From the NCBI GenBank assembly GCA_934149245.1, contig CAKPER010000031.1:1-13770 (forward strand): a stretch of DNA of 13,770 nucleotides. The letters run 5' to 3'. Source of the stretch: an uncultured Bacilli bacterium (GTDB taxonomy: Bacteria; Bacillota_I; Bacilli_A; RF39; UBA660). Made by a program: the position numbers and the translations under genes. The notes below the pieces were generated by a model that was given only the letters and a program-made list of their open reading frames with translations, made no database searches and was not told where the DNA came from. The first letter of the stretch is position 1. Each line of letters opens with the position of its first letter. Shown piece after piece: positions 7,226-13,467 of the stretch.

Positions 7226-7813
7226 TTACTCACTATTATTATTTTTCTTGTTATGCTTAAATGAAACAATATTCTTTACATTATTATCTATTAATCTTTC
7301 ATTATAACCATTATAATTAGCATAATCTTCTTGTAATTCTTTCTCTTGTCCTACATCTTCAGCATCTGTTTTTATAAATGGATTATCTTCTTCCTTATAA
7401 CCATAAAACTGATTATTGTTAGCATTATTTAATCTTTTATTATACTCTCTTACATCACTACCATTAATTATAGTATAATTAAGCTCTAAACTATCTGCCA
7501 TTTTTTTCATTTTCGCATTTTCTTTTGCTGTAAAAATTGTTATTTTAAAAGTTAGACTACTAAACTCTTGATTTAATATTTCTAATATACTTCTTATATC
7601 ATTATAATTATTATTTTCATTAAAAAAAACATAAATTTTATTTTCTTCGAGTTTGATATTCTGATAATTATCAAATATTACTTCTACTTCATTTACAAAT
7701 TGATTTTGATAAGTTTCATAATAATAACATTTATTATTATTGGTACCAAATGTTAAGATATATCTATCAAAATCTTGATTACCTCTTTCCTTTTGAATAT
7801 TATAACAAACCAT
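7226..7813 (-). CDS. Element-encoded protein of unknown function, related to the N-terminal domain of its neighbour
   Basis: The protein has 195 residues and I do not recognise the family. Residues 15-120 appear homologous to the N-terminal domain of the 395-residue protein. Both show NN..K..YY.T, then a V.VIFD..N-type strand, then E/N-K-(I/V)-strand, then a helix with (N/D)I..(I/M)L..L, then F-K-hydrophobic strand, then a charged helix and a final I..S(D). The second half is polar and Asn-rich, and unlike its paralogue it has no membrane anchor. No signal peptide is visible, so it is probably cytoplasmic. It starts at ATG 7813 with AAGGGTGA upstream and its own good promoter. It is the first gene of a two-gene unit with the tail-anchored protein, which suggests a soluble/membrane pair. 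Confidence 0.75.
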   Translation of the reverse strand: MVCYNIQKERGNQDFDRYILTFGTNNNKCYYYETYQNQFVNEVEVIFDNYQNIKLEENKIYVFFNENNNYNDIRSILEILNQEFSSLTFKITIFTAKENAKMKKMADSLELNYTIINGSDVREYNKRLNNANNNQFYGYKEEDNPFIKTDAEDVGQEKELQEDYANYNGYNERLIDNNVKNIVSFKHNKKNNNSE

Positions 7814-7839
7814 CTTATCACCCTTTACTTGTTACACTA

Positions 7840-7868
7840 AGTATAACACGGGTTACTTATTTTGTAAA
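7840..7868 (-). promoter_or_regulatory. Promoter of the two-gene cargo unit
   Basis: On the minus strand TTTACA (7863-7868) is followed after exactly 17 nt by TATACT (7840-7845), about 26 nt upstream of the 195-residue gene. It is strong by sequence. The cargo pair can be expressed separately from the recombinase. Confidence 0.65.
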
Positions 7869-7873
7869 ATATA

Positions 7874-9001
7874 TTAACTAGAAAAATATTCTTTTTTTAT
7901 GTCATCCACGTCTATTTTAATATAATAATCAAGCTTGGTAATAAAAAATTTTTTTCTATTCCAAGTTGGTTCTATTCTCTGAAATATTTTCTCATCTATA
8001 CTAACACATTTAGGGCAATAATAATAATTATATAGGTTTCCTTTATACTTTTTATTAATATACTTTAAATGCTTCTTATGAATAGTACACACTATATCAT
8101 AATGTCTCTTCTTACTCCTAGCTCTATCTCTTACAATATAATTAACCATATTCCAAACATCTTCTTCTACTATAGGAGGTATATTCCTAGTATCTTTATA
8201 TATAACCCATTCATCTAAATCATTTACTTTTCTCTTACTTTTCTTATAATTTATTACAGTAGTCTTATTCCCACAATAATATCCCTTATATTTATAATTA
8301 GTTAAAATTCTTTTTATAGAAGTACTATAAAACTTAGTTTTATACTTATTATTTATATAACTAGCCAAACTAGTATAAGTATAGTTATTCGTTATAAAAG
8401 ATGTAAATATTTCTCTAACAATAATTGCCTCTTTTTTATTTATCTTTAACTTTCCTTTATTTTTTCTATACCCTAAAATATTATTATTTCCTAACACTAC
8501 TCCTCTTTTTATTGATTGATGAAGCCCAAATTTAACACTTTCTGATAATTTTCTAATTTCATCTTGGGCTATACTAGCCATTAGGGTTAATCTAAATTCA
8601 CTATCACTTGCAAAGGTATTTATATTATCATTTATAAAATATACTCCTATATCATGTTCTAGGAGTATATTAGTATATTTAATACTATCTATTGTATTTC
8701 TAGCAAATCTAGATACACTTTTAGTTAAAATTAAATCATATTTATTATTTAAACCATCTATAATCATTCTTTGAAAACTATAGCGATTTTTTATATCTTT
8801 ACCACTAATTCCCTCATCAATATAAGAGCCAACCTTAGTCCAAGCCCTAATATTTTTTATATAATTTTCAAAATAAGCTATTTGATTAGTTATAGACGTT
8901 GCCTGACTTTGAACCTCTGTTGATACTCTAGCATAATAAACTACTCTTAAATTAAGGTCATAAATACTTCTTCCATTTATTAATTTACTTTTAATATTCA
9001 T
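7874..9001 (-). CDS. Serine recombinase (resolvase N-terminal plus recombinase domain), integrase of the element
   Basis: The protein has 375 residues. The N-terminal resolvase-type catalytic domain (18-165) has VVYYARVSTEVQS with nucleophile Ser27, DEGISGK, and SRFARNTIDS (97-106) with active-site arginines. A recombinase domain follows (about 168-290; GNNNILGYRK, then ILTNYKYKGYYCGN). Next comes a poorly conserved zinc-ribbon region, with C305 and His residues on one side and CPKC (329-332) on the other. Only ~43 residues follow. Large serine integrases usually have 450 or more residues with a coiled coil after the ribbon, so this one is short. The start is ATG 9001, 7 nt after AGGAGC. A longer reading frame to 9097 would overlap the peptidase gene and lacks a Shine-Dalgarno. 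It presumably catalysed insertion at the ATAT core. No directionality factor is visible. Confidence 0.93.
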   Translation of the reverse strand: MNIKSKLINGRSIYDLNLRVVYYARVSTEVQSQATSITNQIAYFENYIKNIRAWTKVGSYIDEGISGKDIKNRYSFQRMIIDGLNNKYDLILTKSVSRFARNTIDSIKYTNILLEHDIGVYFINDNINTFASDSEFRLTLMASIAQDEIRKLSESVKFGLHQSIKRGVVLGNNNILGYRKNKGKLKINKKEAIIVREIFTSFITNNYTYTSLASYINNKYKTKFYSTSIKRILTNYKYKGYYCGNKTTVINYKKSKRKVNDLDEWVIYKDTRNIPPIVEEDVWNMVNYIVRDRARSKKRHYDIVCTIHKKHLKYINKKYKGNLYNYYYCPKCVSIDEKIFQRIEPTWNRKKFFITKLDYYIKIDVDDIKKEYFSS

Positions 9002-9014
9002 AAATTTGCTCCTA

Positions 9015-9037
9015 TTAGTTTTTATGATTAAAACTAA
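9015..9037 (-). promoter_or_regulatory. Hairpin abutting the recombinase ribosome binding site
   Basis: On the minus strand a perfect 8-bp inverted repeat (TTAGTTTT / AAAACTAA, 7-nt loop) lies in the 46-nt gap between the peptidase stop and the recombinase start. It ends 1-2 nt before the Shine-Dalgarno AGGAGC (9008-9013). There is no T run, so it is not an intrinsic terminator. It could be an mRNA-processing or translational-control stem that sets recombinase level, or a chance AT-rich stem. Confidence 0.35.
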
Positions 9038-9047
9038 CAAGGTATTC

Positions 9048-9722
9048 TTAATAAACATTAAAAGGATTAACTGGATAGCCTCCATTATAAGGCTCACCTA
9101 TAAATAGGCAAAAATGAAGATGTGTCCCTGCATAAGGATTACTTTCTGACTTAGCTGGTATAACATATCCTGTATTTCCCATTGTTGCTATTACTTGTCC
9201 TGTTGATACATTTTCTCCAACACTAACCATTATTCTATTTAAATGCATATAAACCGTATAATAATTACCTACATTATGCTTAATTACTACATAATTACCT
9301 CTTCTTCCATTACAACTACTTCCCTGATTATTACAATTACCATTAGCTGTTATTACTGTTCCATTATTAGCTGCTAGTATATTAGAATTATATCCCTTAT
9401 AAGAATAAATATCTATAGCTTTATGAGAAGAGTTAAAATAAGTTGTTATAGCATAATTTCCTTCAACTGGAAATGTCCATTTATCGTTAGTGCTATTCAT
9501 CATAGTAACTTTAGCACCATCATTGTTATCAGATGGCTCTGTATTATCTTCACTATGATTAGTATTTACTGTATTAATATTATCAACAACTAAAACATTA
9601 GTTAATAATCTGTTAGTTACTATAGCATTTAATTTATTACTGTCAAAACTAATAATAACAATCATTATCATTACAGTCACACTAATTATTGATAAATTCA
9701 ACTTCCACTTGAGAAAACTCAC
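9048..9722 (-). CDS. Membrane-anchored M23 (LytM/lysostaphin-type) peptidoglycan endopeptidase
   Basis: The protein has about 224 residues. An N-terminal hydrophobic segment (about 9-25) acts as signal or anchor. A polar Asn/Thr/Asp-rich spacer follows, then an M23 domain (about 82-224). Zinc ligands are visible: H100 and D104 in SSHKAIDIYS, and H203 in GTHLHF; the catalytic histidines are H160 (YMHL) and H201. VSVGENVSTGQVIATMGNTG is typical of the family. All active-site residues are intact, so it should cleave peptide cross-links outside the cell. The start chosen is GTG 9722, 5 nt after GAGGTGG. GTG codons at 9728 and 9731 overlap the Shine-Dalgarno. It is the first gene of the element's leading operon, with the recombinase 46 nt downstream. 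Possible roles are wall remodelling for transfer, competition, or a SpoIIQ-like structural task. Confidence 0.9.
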   Translation of the reverse strand: MSFLKWKLNLSIISVTVMIMIVIISFDSNKLNAIVTNRLLTNVLVVDNINTVNTNHSEDNTEPSDNNDGAKVTMMNSTNDKWTFPVEGNYAITTYFNSSHKAIDIYSYKGYNSNILAANNGTVITANGNCNNQGSSCNGRRGNYVVIKHNVGNYYTVYMHLNRIMVSVGENVSTGQVIATMGNTGYVIPAKSESNPYAGTHLHFCLFIGEPYNGGYPVNPFNVY

Positions 9723-9745
9723 TAGCACCACCTCATTGGTTAGTT

Positions 9746-9774
9746 ATTCTAGTATTTTTTTTACTAAAAGTCAA
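9746..9774 (-). promoter_or_regulatory. Promoter of the element's peptidase-recombinase operon
   Basis: On the minus strand TTGACT (9769-9774) is followed after exactly 17 nt by TAGAAT (9746-9751), 23 nt upstream of the peptidase start. It lies inside the element, about 50 bp from attR, so integrase expression does not depend on the insertion site. Confidence 0.65.
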
Positions 9775-9799
9775 CATCTTCTTGTTAATTTTTAGATAA

Positions 9800-9843
9800 T
9801 TTTCTACTTCTTCAACAACATATGTATACAATAAAGGAGAAAA
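9800..9843. other. attR: right junction of the inserted element
   Basis: Element end TTTTCTACTTCTTCAACAAC (9800-9819) is followed by the shared ATAT (9820-9823), then the interrupted host gene resumes at GTATACAATAAAGG. The element end mirrors 5998-6017 in 17 of 20 positions. An in-frame TAA at 9797-9799, inside the element, closes the reading frame of the 3' gene half. Confidence 0.8.
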
Positions 9844-10534
9844 AGATTACCCTGTAACATTTGCTGGTCTTACTAAAAGAGATGGATCATTTATTGTTTC
9901 AAGAAATAAAAATGATAATTTCAAATTAGATGACTTAAAAGGTAAATACATAATAGGTGGCCGTAAAGGTGGAATGCCTGAAATGACTTTAGAGTACACA
10001 TTAAAAGAAAATGGAATTGATCCCAAAAATGATGTAAAAATAGATACATCAATTGCTTTTGCAGCAATGTCAGGAGCATTTATTGGAGGAACAGGCGACT
10101 ATGTAACTTTATTTGAACCTACTGCAACGCAACTTCAAAAACAAGACTTGGGTTACATTGTAGCTTACTTAGGTGAAATTGGTGGTGAAGTACCATATAC
10201 TGCCTATAATGCAAGAAAAAGTTATATAAAAGATAACCCTGAAGTAATTAAAGGATTTACAAACGCTATTAATAAAGCACTTAAATATGTAGATGAACAT
10301 AGTGCTACTAATATTGCTAACAATATTATAGATTATTTCCCTGATACATCTTTAAATGATTTAGTTACAATTATCGACAGATACAAAAAAGGAGATGCTT
10401 GGAGAAAATCTATCACTATTAATGAAGATGAATGGAAACATATTCAAGATATTATAATAAGTGCTGGTGAACTTGATTCATACGTTTCTTATGATGACTT
10501 AATATATACTAAATACTTTAAAGACTATGAATAA
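9824..10534 (+). pseudogene. ABC importer substrate-binding protein, 3' half (separated by the mobile element)
   Basis: These are codons 100 to the end of the lipoprotein whose start is at 5701. It resumes at VYNKGEKDYPVTFAGLTKRDGSF and runs to the native stop without any frameshift or nonsense codon. Further family signatures are GRKGGMPEMTLEYTLK, GDYVTLFEPTA, a Tyr-rich PYTAYNARKSY, and DIIISAGELDS near the C-terminus. No start codon lies between attR and the in-frame ATG at 9974, so at best a fragment is made. The intact frame suggests that the insertion is recent or that precise excision still occurs. The last codons overlap the ATPase start. Family knowledge suggests uptake of thiamine pyrimidine precursors or sulfonate/nitrate-like anions; the sequence alone does not settle the substrate. 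Confidence 0.88.
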
Positions 10535-11279
10535 TAGTATTTTAAAAATAAATAACCTATCCAAAAGTTATTACACTAAAGAAAAAGAAATATTAGCTCT
10601 TGATAATATTTCTCTAGATATTCCTAAAAATGAAGTTACTGCTATTGTTGGACCATCAGGCTGTGGTAAATCTACTCTCCTAAATATTATTGGTGGACTT
10701 GATAGGCAAAATAGTGGTGATATTATTTTTGAAAAAAACGATAACAAAATCGGCTATATGTTTCAAAATGATTGTCTATTTCCTTGGCTTACTATTTTAG
10801 ATAATTGCTTAATTGGTTTAAAAATTAAAAAATCTCTTAATAAAGAAAATATTGATTATGTTAAGTCTCTACTTATAAAATATGGCCTTGGAGAATTTAT
10901 TGATAGTTACCCTAACAATTTATCTGGTGGTATGAGACAAAGAGTTGCTCTAATCAGGACACTTGCTATAAAGCCAGACTTACTACTTTTAGATGAACCT
11001 TTTAGTGCTCTTGATTATCAATCCAGATTATCAGTTTGTGATGATGTTTATAACATAATAAAAAGTGAGAAAAAAACTACTATAATTATAACTCATGATG
11101 TTGCTGAAGCTATTAGTATGGCAAATAGAGTTATAGTCCTTAGTAATAGGCCAGCTAAAATAAAAAAAATATACAATATAAAATTAACTGGTGCTACTAG
11201 TCCTATTAACAATAGATCTTGCAAAGAATTTAATAACTATTATAAAAAAATTTGGGAAAGTATTGATCATTATGTCTAA
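10527..11279 (+). CDS. ABC importer ATP-binding subunit (SsuB/TauB type)
   Basis: The protein has 250 residues, full length. Motifs in order are Walker A GPSGCGKST (42-50), Q-loop Gln80 in YMFQND, signature LSGGMRQR (132-139), Walker B LLLLDEP (152-158), D-loop SALD (160-163) and switch His190 in THD. These are all present, so the ATPase should be active. It powers import through the permease encoded next. Its ATG at 10527 lies 8 nt inside the end of the substrate-binding gene without a clear Shine-Dalgarno, so translation is probably coupled to that gene. Because of the insertion, ribosomes and probably transcripts from the operon promoter do not reach it normally. Expression of this intact gene may depend on read-through or on excision. 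Confidence 0.95.
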   Translation: MNNSILKINNLSKSYYTKEKEILALDNISLDIPKNEVTAIVGPSGCGKSTLLNIIGGLDRQNSGDIIFEKNDNKIGYMFQNDCLFPWLTILDNCLIGLKIKKSLNKENIDYVKSLLIKYGLGEFIDSYPNNLSGGMRQRVALIRTLAIKPDLLLLDEPFSALDYQSRLSVCDDVYNIIKSEKKTTIIITHDVAEAISMANRVIVLSNRPAKIKKIYNIKLTGATSPINNRSCKEFNNYYKKIWESIDHYV

Positions 11280-12054
11280 AGAATATAAAAAATACCTTCT
11301 AAATATTAAAATTAATAAATTAATAGTTATCATAACCCAAATTGCTATTCTAATATCTTTTCTCATTATATGGCAATATTTAGCTGATAAAAATATCATT
11401 AATACTTTTATTACTTCATCTCCTAAAATGGTTTTAAATACTATTATTGAACTATATAAATCTAATGACTTATTTAAACATATAGGAATAACATTCTATG
11501 AAACTATTATTAGTTTTATTATAGGAACTCTCTTAGGTGTAATTATTGCTATAATTCTATGGTGGAATAAGTTTATAGCCAAAGTTGTTGATCCAATTCT
11601 TACTATTTTAAATTCTTTACCAAAAGTATCACTAGGTCCAATACTAATAATATGGGTTGGAGCTTCTATGTCTGCTATAATAGTTATGGCTATGCTAGTA
11701 TCTGTTATTCTTACTATTGTTACTGTATATAATGGCTTTAATGCAACAGATAAATTAAAAGTTAATCTACTTAAATCCTTAGGAGCAAATAAATATCAAA
11801 TATTAAAATACTTAGTTTTACCAGCTAACTATCCCACTATCATCTCCAGTCTTAAAATAAATATTAGTATGTCTTTAATTGGCGTTATTATGGGAGAACT
11901 ATTAGTATCCAAAAGTGGTATAGGTTATTTAATAATGTATGGATCACAAGTATTTAATCTTAATTTAGTCATTTCTGGAATTATTATTTTAATGATTGTT
12001 TCATATATTATGTATTTAATGATAAGTTATATTGAAAAAAAATTAATTAAGTAA
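11272..12054 (+). CDS. ABC importer permease subunit (SsuC/TauC type, BPD transport family)
   Basis: The protein has 260 residues with about six hydrophobic membrane segments. The first follows a short basic N-terminus. The cytoplasmic coupling (EAA-like) loop reads LLKSLGANKYQILKYLVLP, with the conserved Gly and the Leu-Pro end. ILNSLPKVSLGPILIIW is typical of the SsuC/TauC/NMT1-associated permeases. The start is placed at ATG 11272, which overlaps the ATPase stop by 8 nt. The longer frame back to 11191 would run deep inside the ATPase gene and has no Shine-Dalgarno. It is the last gene of the operon; a terminator follows after 57 nt. Confidence 0.93.
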   Translation: MSKEYKKYLLNIKINKLIVIITQIAILISFLIIWQYLADKNIINTFITSSPKMVLNTIIELYKSNDLFKHIGITFYETIISFIIGTLLGVIIAIILWWNKFIAKVVDPILTILNSLPKVSLGPILIIWVGASMSAIIVMAMLVSVILTIVTVYNGFNATDKLKVNLLKSLGANKYQILKYLVLPANYPTIISSLKINISMSLIGVIMGELLVSKSGIGYLIMYGSQVFNLNLVISGIIILMIVSYIMYLMISYIEKKLIK

Positions 12055-12111
12055 AGATAAAAGAATATCATTATATTTATAAGGAAAAATAACATTACAA
12101 TAAATAATTTT

Positions 12112-12137
12112 AAAAAGAAGGCCAATCCCTTCTTTTT
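12112..12137 (+). terminator. Intrinsic terminator of the ABC importer operon
   Basis: A perfect 10-bp stem (AAAAAGAAGG / CCTTCTTTTT) encloses a 6-nt loop CCAATC. The second arm ends in a five-T run and is followed by GTTGT. It lies 57 nt after the permease stop. Confidence 0.8.
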
Positions 12138-12160
12138 GTTGTATTTATATATTTTGAATC

Positions 12161-12280
12161 CTATACTACACGATACTCTTCATATTCATCTATTGCTAAT
12201 TTATCTACTATTTCTCTTTTAATTTTACCGCCAAAAACAGTTACTCTAATTTTTTGAGTAACTGAATTTTTATTTAATTT
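12161..12280 (-). pseudogene. Remnant of an unidentified coding sequence
   Basis: A 39-codon open stretch between a TGA (12281-12283) and a TAG has no start codon. It reads as plausible protein (VTVFGGKIKREIVDKLAID, then a Glu/Tyr-rich end). The amphipathic composition looks coding, but no family is recognised. It may belong to the same dead gene as 12287-12385, in a different frame. Confidence 0.3.
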
Positions 12281-12286
12281 TCACTT

Positions 12287-12385
12287 TTAAATATATTTTA
12301 TAATAAATCTTCCATAAAATTTAGGTATAGATATTTCAAATGGACTTTTAAACGAAAACAAATAATAATCTAATCGTTTTTTTGT
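12287..12385 (-). pseudogene. Remnant of an unidentified coding sequence
   Basis: A 32-codon open stretch with no start codon contains LDYYLFSFKSPFEISIPKFY. It is flanked by stops and lies just upstream (minus strand) of the 12161-12280 remnant. Protein-like composition is the only evidence. Confidence 0.25.
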
Positions 12386-12438
12386 TTAATTCTTTTATTT
12401 ATAACGTTCTTTTTTTATTTATAAGTTGTATATAGTAA

Positions 12439-12585
12439 TTAATTTTTTTTAGTATAATCACTTGATATATTATTTATTCCTGTTTTTTCAATTAAAGCCA
12501 TAACATTATTATCATGACAATTCTTAGTTTTTCCCATTCCACATAAGCATAAATTACGAACACTATATTTTTTTTGACATATATT
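12439..12585 (-). pseudogene. Remnant with SEC-C-like Cys motif
   Basis: There are 48 open codons without a usable start, preceded by an in-frame TAG (12586-12588). Upstream of that stop the same frame continues as protein-like sequence (DYLKLEDIDIVFAF). After the stop comes RNLCLCGMGKTKNCHDN, which resembles the zinc-binding SEC-C signature (C.CG.GK..K.CH) with one residue fewer between the Cys pairs. The segment ends ALIEKTGIN followed by a polar tail. This looks like a gene broken by a nonsense mutation, or the end of one. A CDGSH-type Cys motif is a weaker alternative. Confidence 0.35.
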
Positions 12586-12738
12586 CTAAAAAGCAAAAAC
12601 AATATCTATATCCTCTAATTTTAAATAATCTTATAGAAACAGAACTAAAGATAATTATTATAAACGTTTTAAATATTAATTCTAAGACTATATAAAATTT
12701 TACTATTTTTAAGACTTCTGGAAACCATAAAAATCTAG

Positions 12739-13467
12739 TTAAATTTTATTTTTTCTTTTTTGTGATTGATTTAATCCATAACAATTTACTGGTGTTAAAC
12801 TATCGTTCCATTCTTTTACAAATACATTCGTAAATCTATAAAAATTTTCAAATTTATTATCATAAAACACAAAATTTATATCCCCTGTACTAGTAACTAA
12901 ACACCCTATCAGTTCAACTTTCTTATTTTTAAAAACAGAATTTTCTTGATTCATTTGCATATATGAAATAAAATCTCCTAACGAAAAATTTTGATGAAAA
13001 TCTCCAATAGGTGGATGTGAGTGACCATGACAAACTACCAATCCATTATTTGAATTTTTATTAATTTCATTTTGAAGACTATTTACCATATTTTGATCAA
13101 AAGTTGCTGAAGTACTTTGTCTTTTATCGCTAGATAGAAAACAATTAGTAAATTCTATTTTGTTATTTGATATTTCTTTACCATATAAAAGAAATGGCCA
13201 TTCTTGATTAGTTTTATTAGTAACATCCATTATTCCTAATAAAAATCCATATACTTCTTCATCTAGTATAATTTCAGCATTTGGCATATTATTTATAATA
13301 TCAGAATTTATTGGAGTCATTTCTCCATAAACTTTATAATATTTATCAAAATTTTTTTGATGAGCCCAACCAAATAAGTCATTTTTTTGTGTCATAATAT
13401 TTTGTACCTTTCGTGAGTACTGTTCTCTTCTAATTGCATTTTCTCTATCTAAATTACTTCCATTCAT
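12739..13467 (-). CDS. JAB/MPN (JAMM) domain metalloprotease-like protein
   Basis: The protein has 242 residues. The core (about 65-205) reads as a JAB domain: YGFLLG early, a candidate catalytic Glu (E89 or E98), then VVCHGHSHPP with H149 and H151 as zinc ligands and SLGDF with S162 and D165. The canonical spacing HxHx7Sx2D is stretched here by three residues (HxHx10Sx2D), and extra His residues (H147, H158) lie near. Prokaryotic JAB proteins are zinc isopeptidases or peptidases; no ubiquitin-like or E1-like partner is next to it, so the substrate is unknown. There is no signal peptide or membrane segment. The start ATG 13467 is supported by AAGGAAGG about 8 nt upstream. It is a single gene with debris on both sides. 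Confidence 0.82.
   Translation of the reverse strand: MNGSNLDRENAIRREQYSRKVQNIMTQKNDLFGWAHQKNFDKYYKVYGEMTPINSDIINNMPNAEIILDEEVYGFLLGIMDVTNKTNQEWPFLLYGKEISNNKIEFTNCFLSSDKRQSTSATFDQNMVNSLQNEINKNSNNGLVVCHGHSHPPIGDFHQNFSLGDFISYMQMNQENSVFKNKKVELIGCLVTSTGDINFVFYDNKFENFYRFTNVFVKEWNDSLTPVNCYGLNQSQKRKNKI

Larger units (their letters stand above)
5998..9823 (-). mobile_element. 3.8-kb serine-recombinase integrative element inserted in a substrate-binding protein gene
   Basis: The boundaries come from rejoining the interrupted host gene in frame. The element is 3826 bp and carries four genes, all antisense to the host operon: an M23 peptidase, a serine recombinase and two related proteins of unknown function. 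Two promoters are seen (9746-9774 and 7840-7868). There is no target-site duplication beyond the shared ATAT, as expected of serine-recombinase integration and unlike a DDE transposase. No relaxase, replication initiator, capsid, terminase, repressor or excisionase is visible. Transfer would therefore need a helper, or the element moves only within the cell. Base composition looks like the host's. Confidence 0.87.
12055..12738. other. Gene-free stretch: importer terminator plus decayed minus-strand coding debris
   Basis: After the operon terminator no gene of normal length is found on either strand. Short minus-strand frames without start codons look like remnants of genes (listed separately at 12161-12280, 12287-12385 and 12439-12585). 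An AU-rich imperfect inverted repeat (arms about 12692-12712 and 12727-12748) overlaps the stop of the JAMM gene and could end its transcript. Otherwise nothing is recognised. Confidence 0.6.

Noticed and set aside
9002..9097. Longer N-terminus for the recombinase starting at 9097
   Set aside because: The extra 32 residues are hydrophobic, overlap the end of the peptidase gene and lack a Shine-Dalgarno, whereas ATG 9001 has AGGAGC at 7 nt and starts just before the catalytic domain.
6024..9722. Element as a prophage remnant or CRISPR/defence island
   Set aside because: No capsid, tail, terminase, repressor, nuclease or repeat array is seen, and the ends close exactly around four genes. A defence role of the two unknown proteins remains possible but unsupported.
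5998..9823. Insertion as a classical IS element or transposon with target-site duplication
   Set aside because: No DDE transposase is present and only 4 bp (ATAT) are shared at the junctions. The serine recombinase and the attP dyad explain the ends better.
9824..10534. The 3' half as an independent gene starting at ATG 9974
   Set aside because: The homologous frame begins at the element junction with the conserved VYNKGEKDYP stretch, so 9974 is an internal Met of a split gene.
11184..11399. Minus-strand open frame of 71 codons
   Set aside because: It is antisense across the ATPase/permease overlap, which are both clear genes; no initiation signals.
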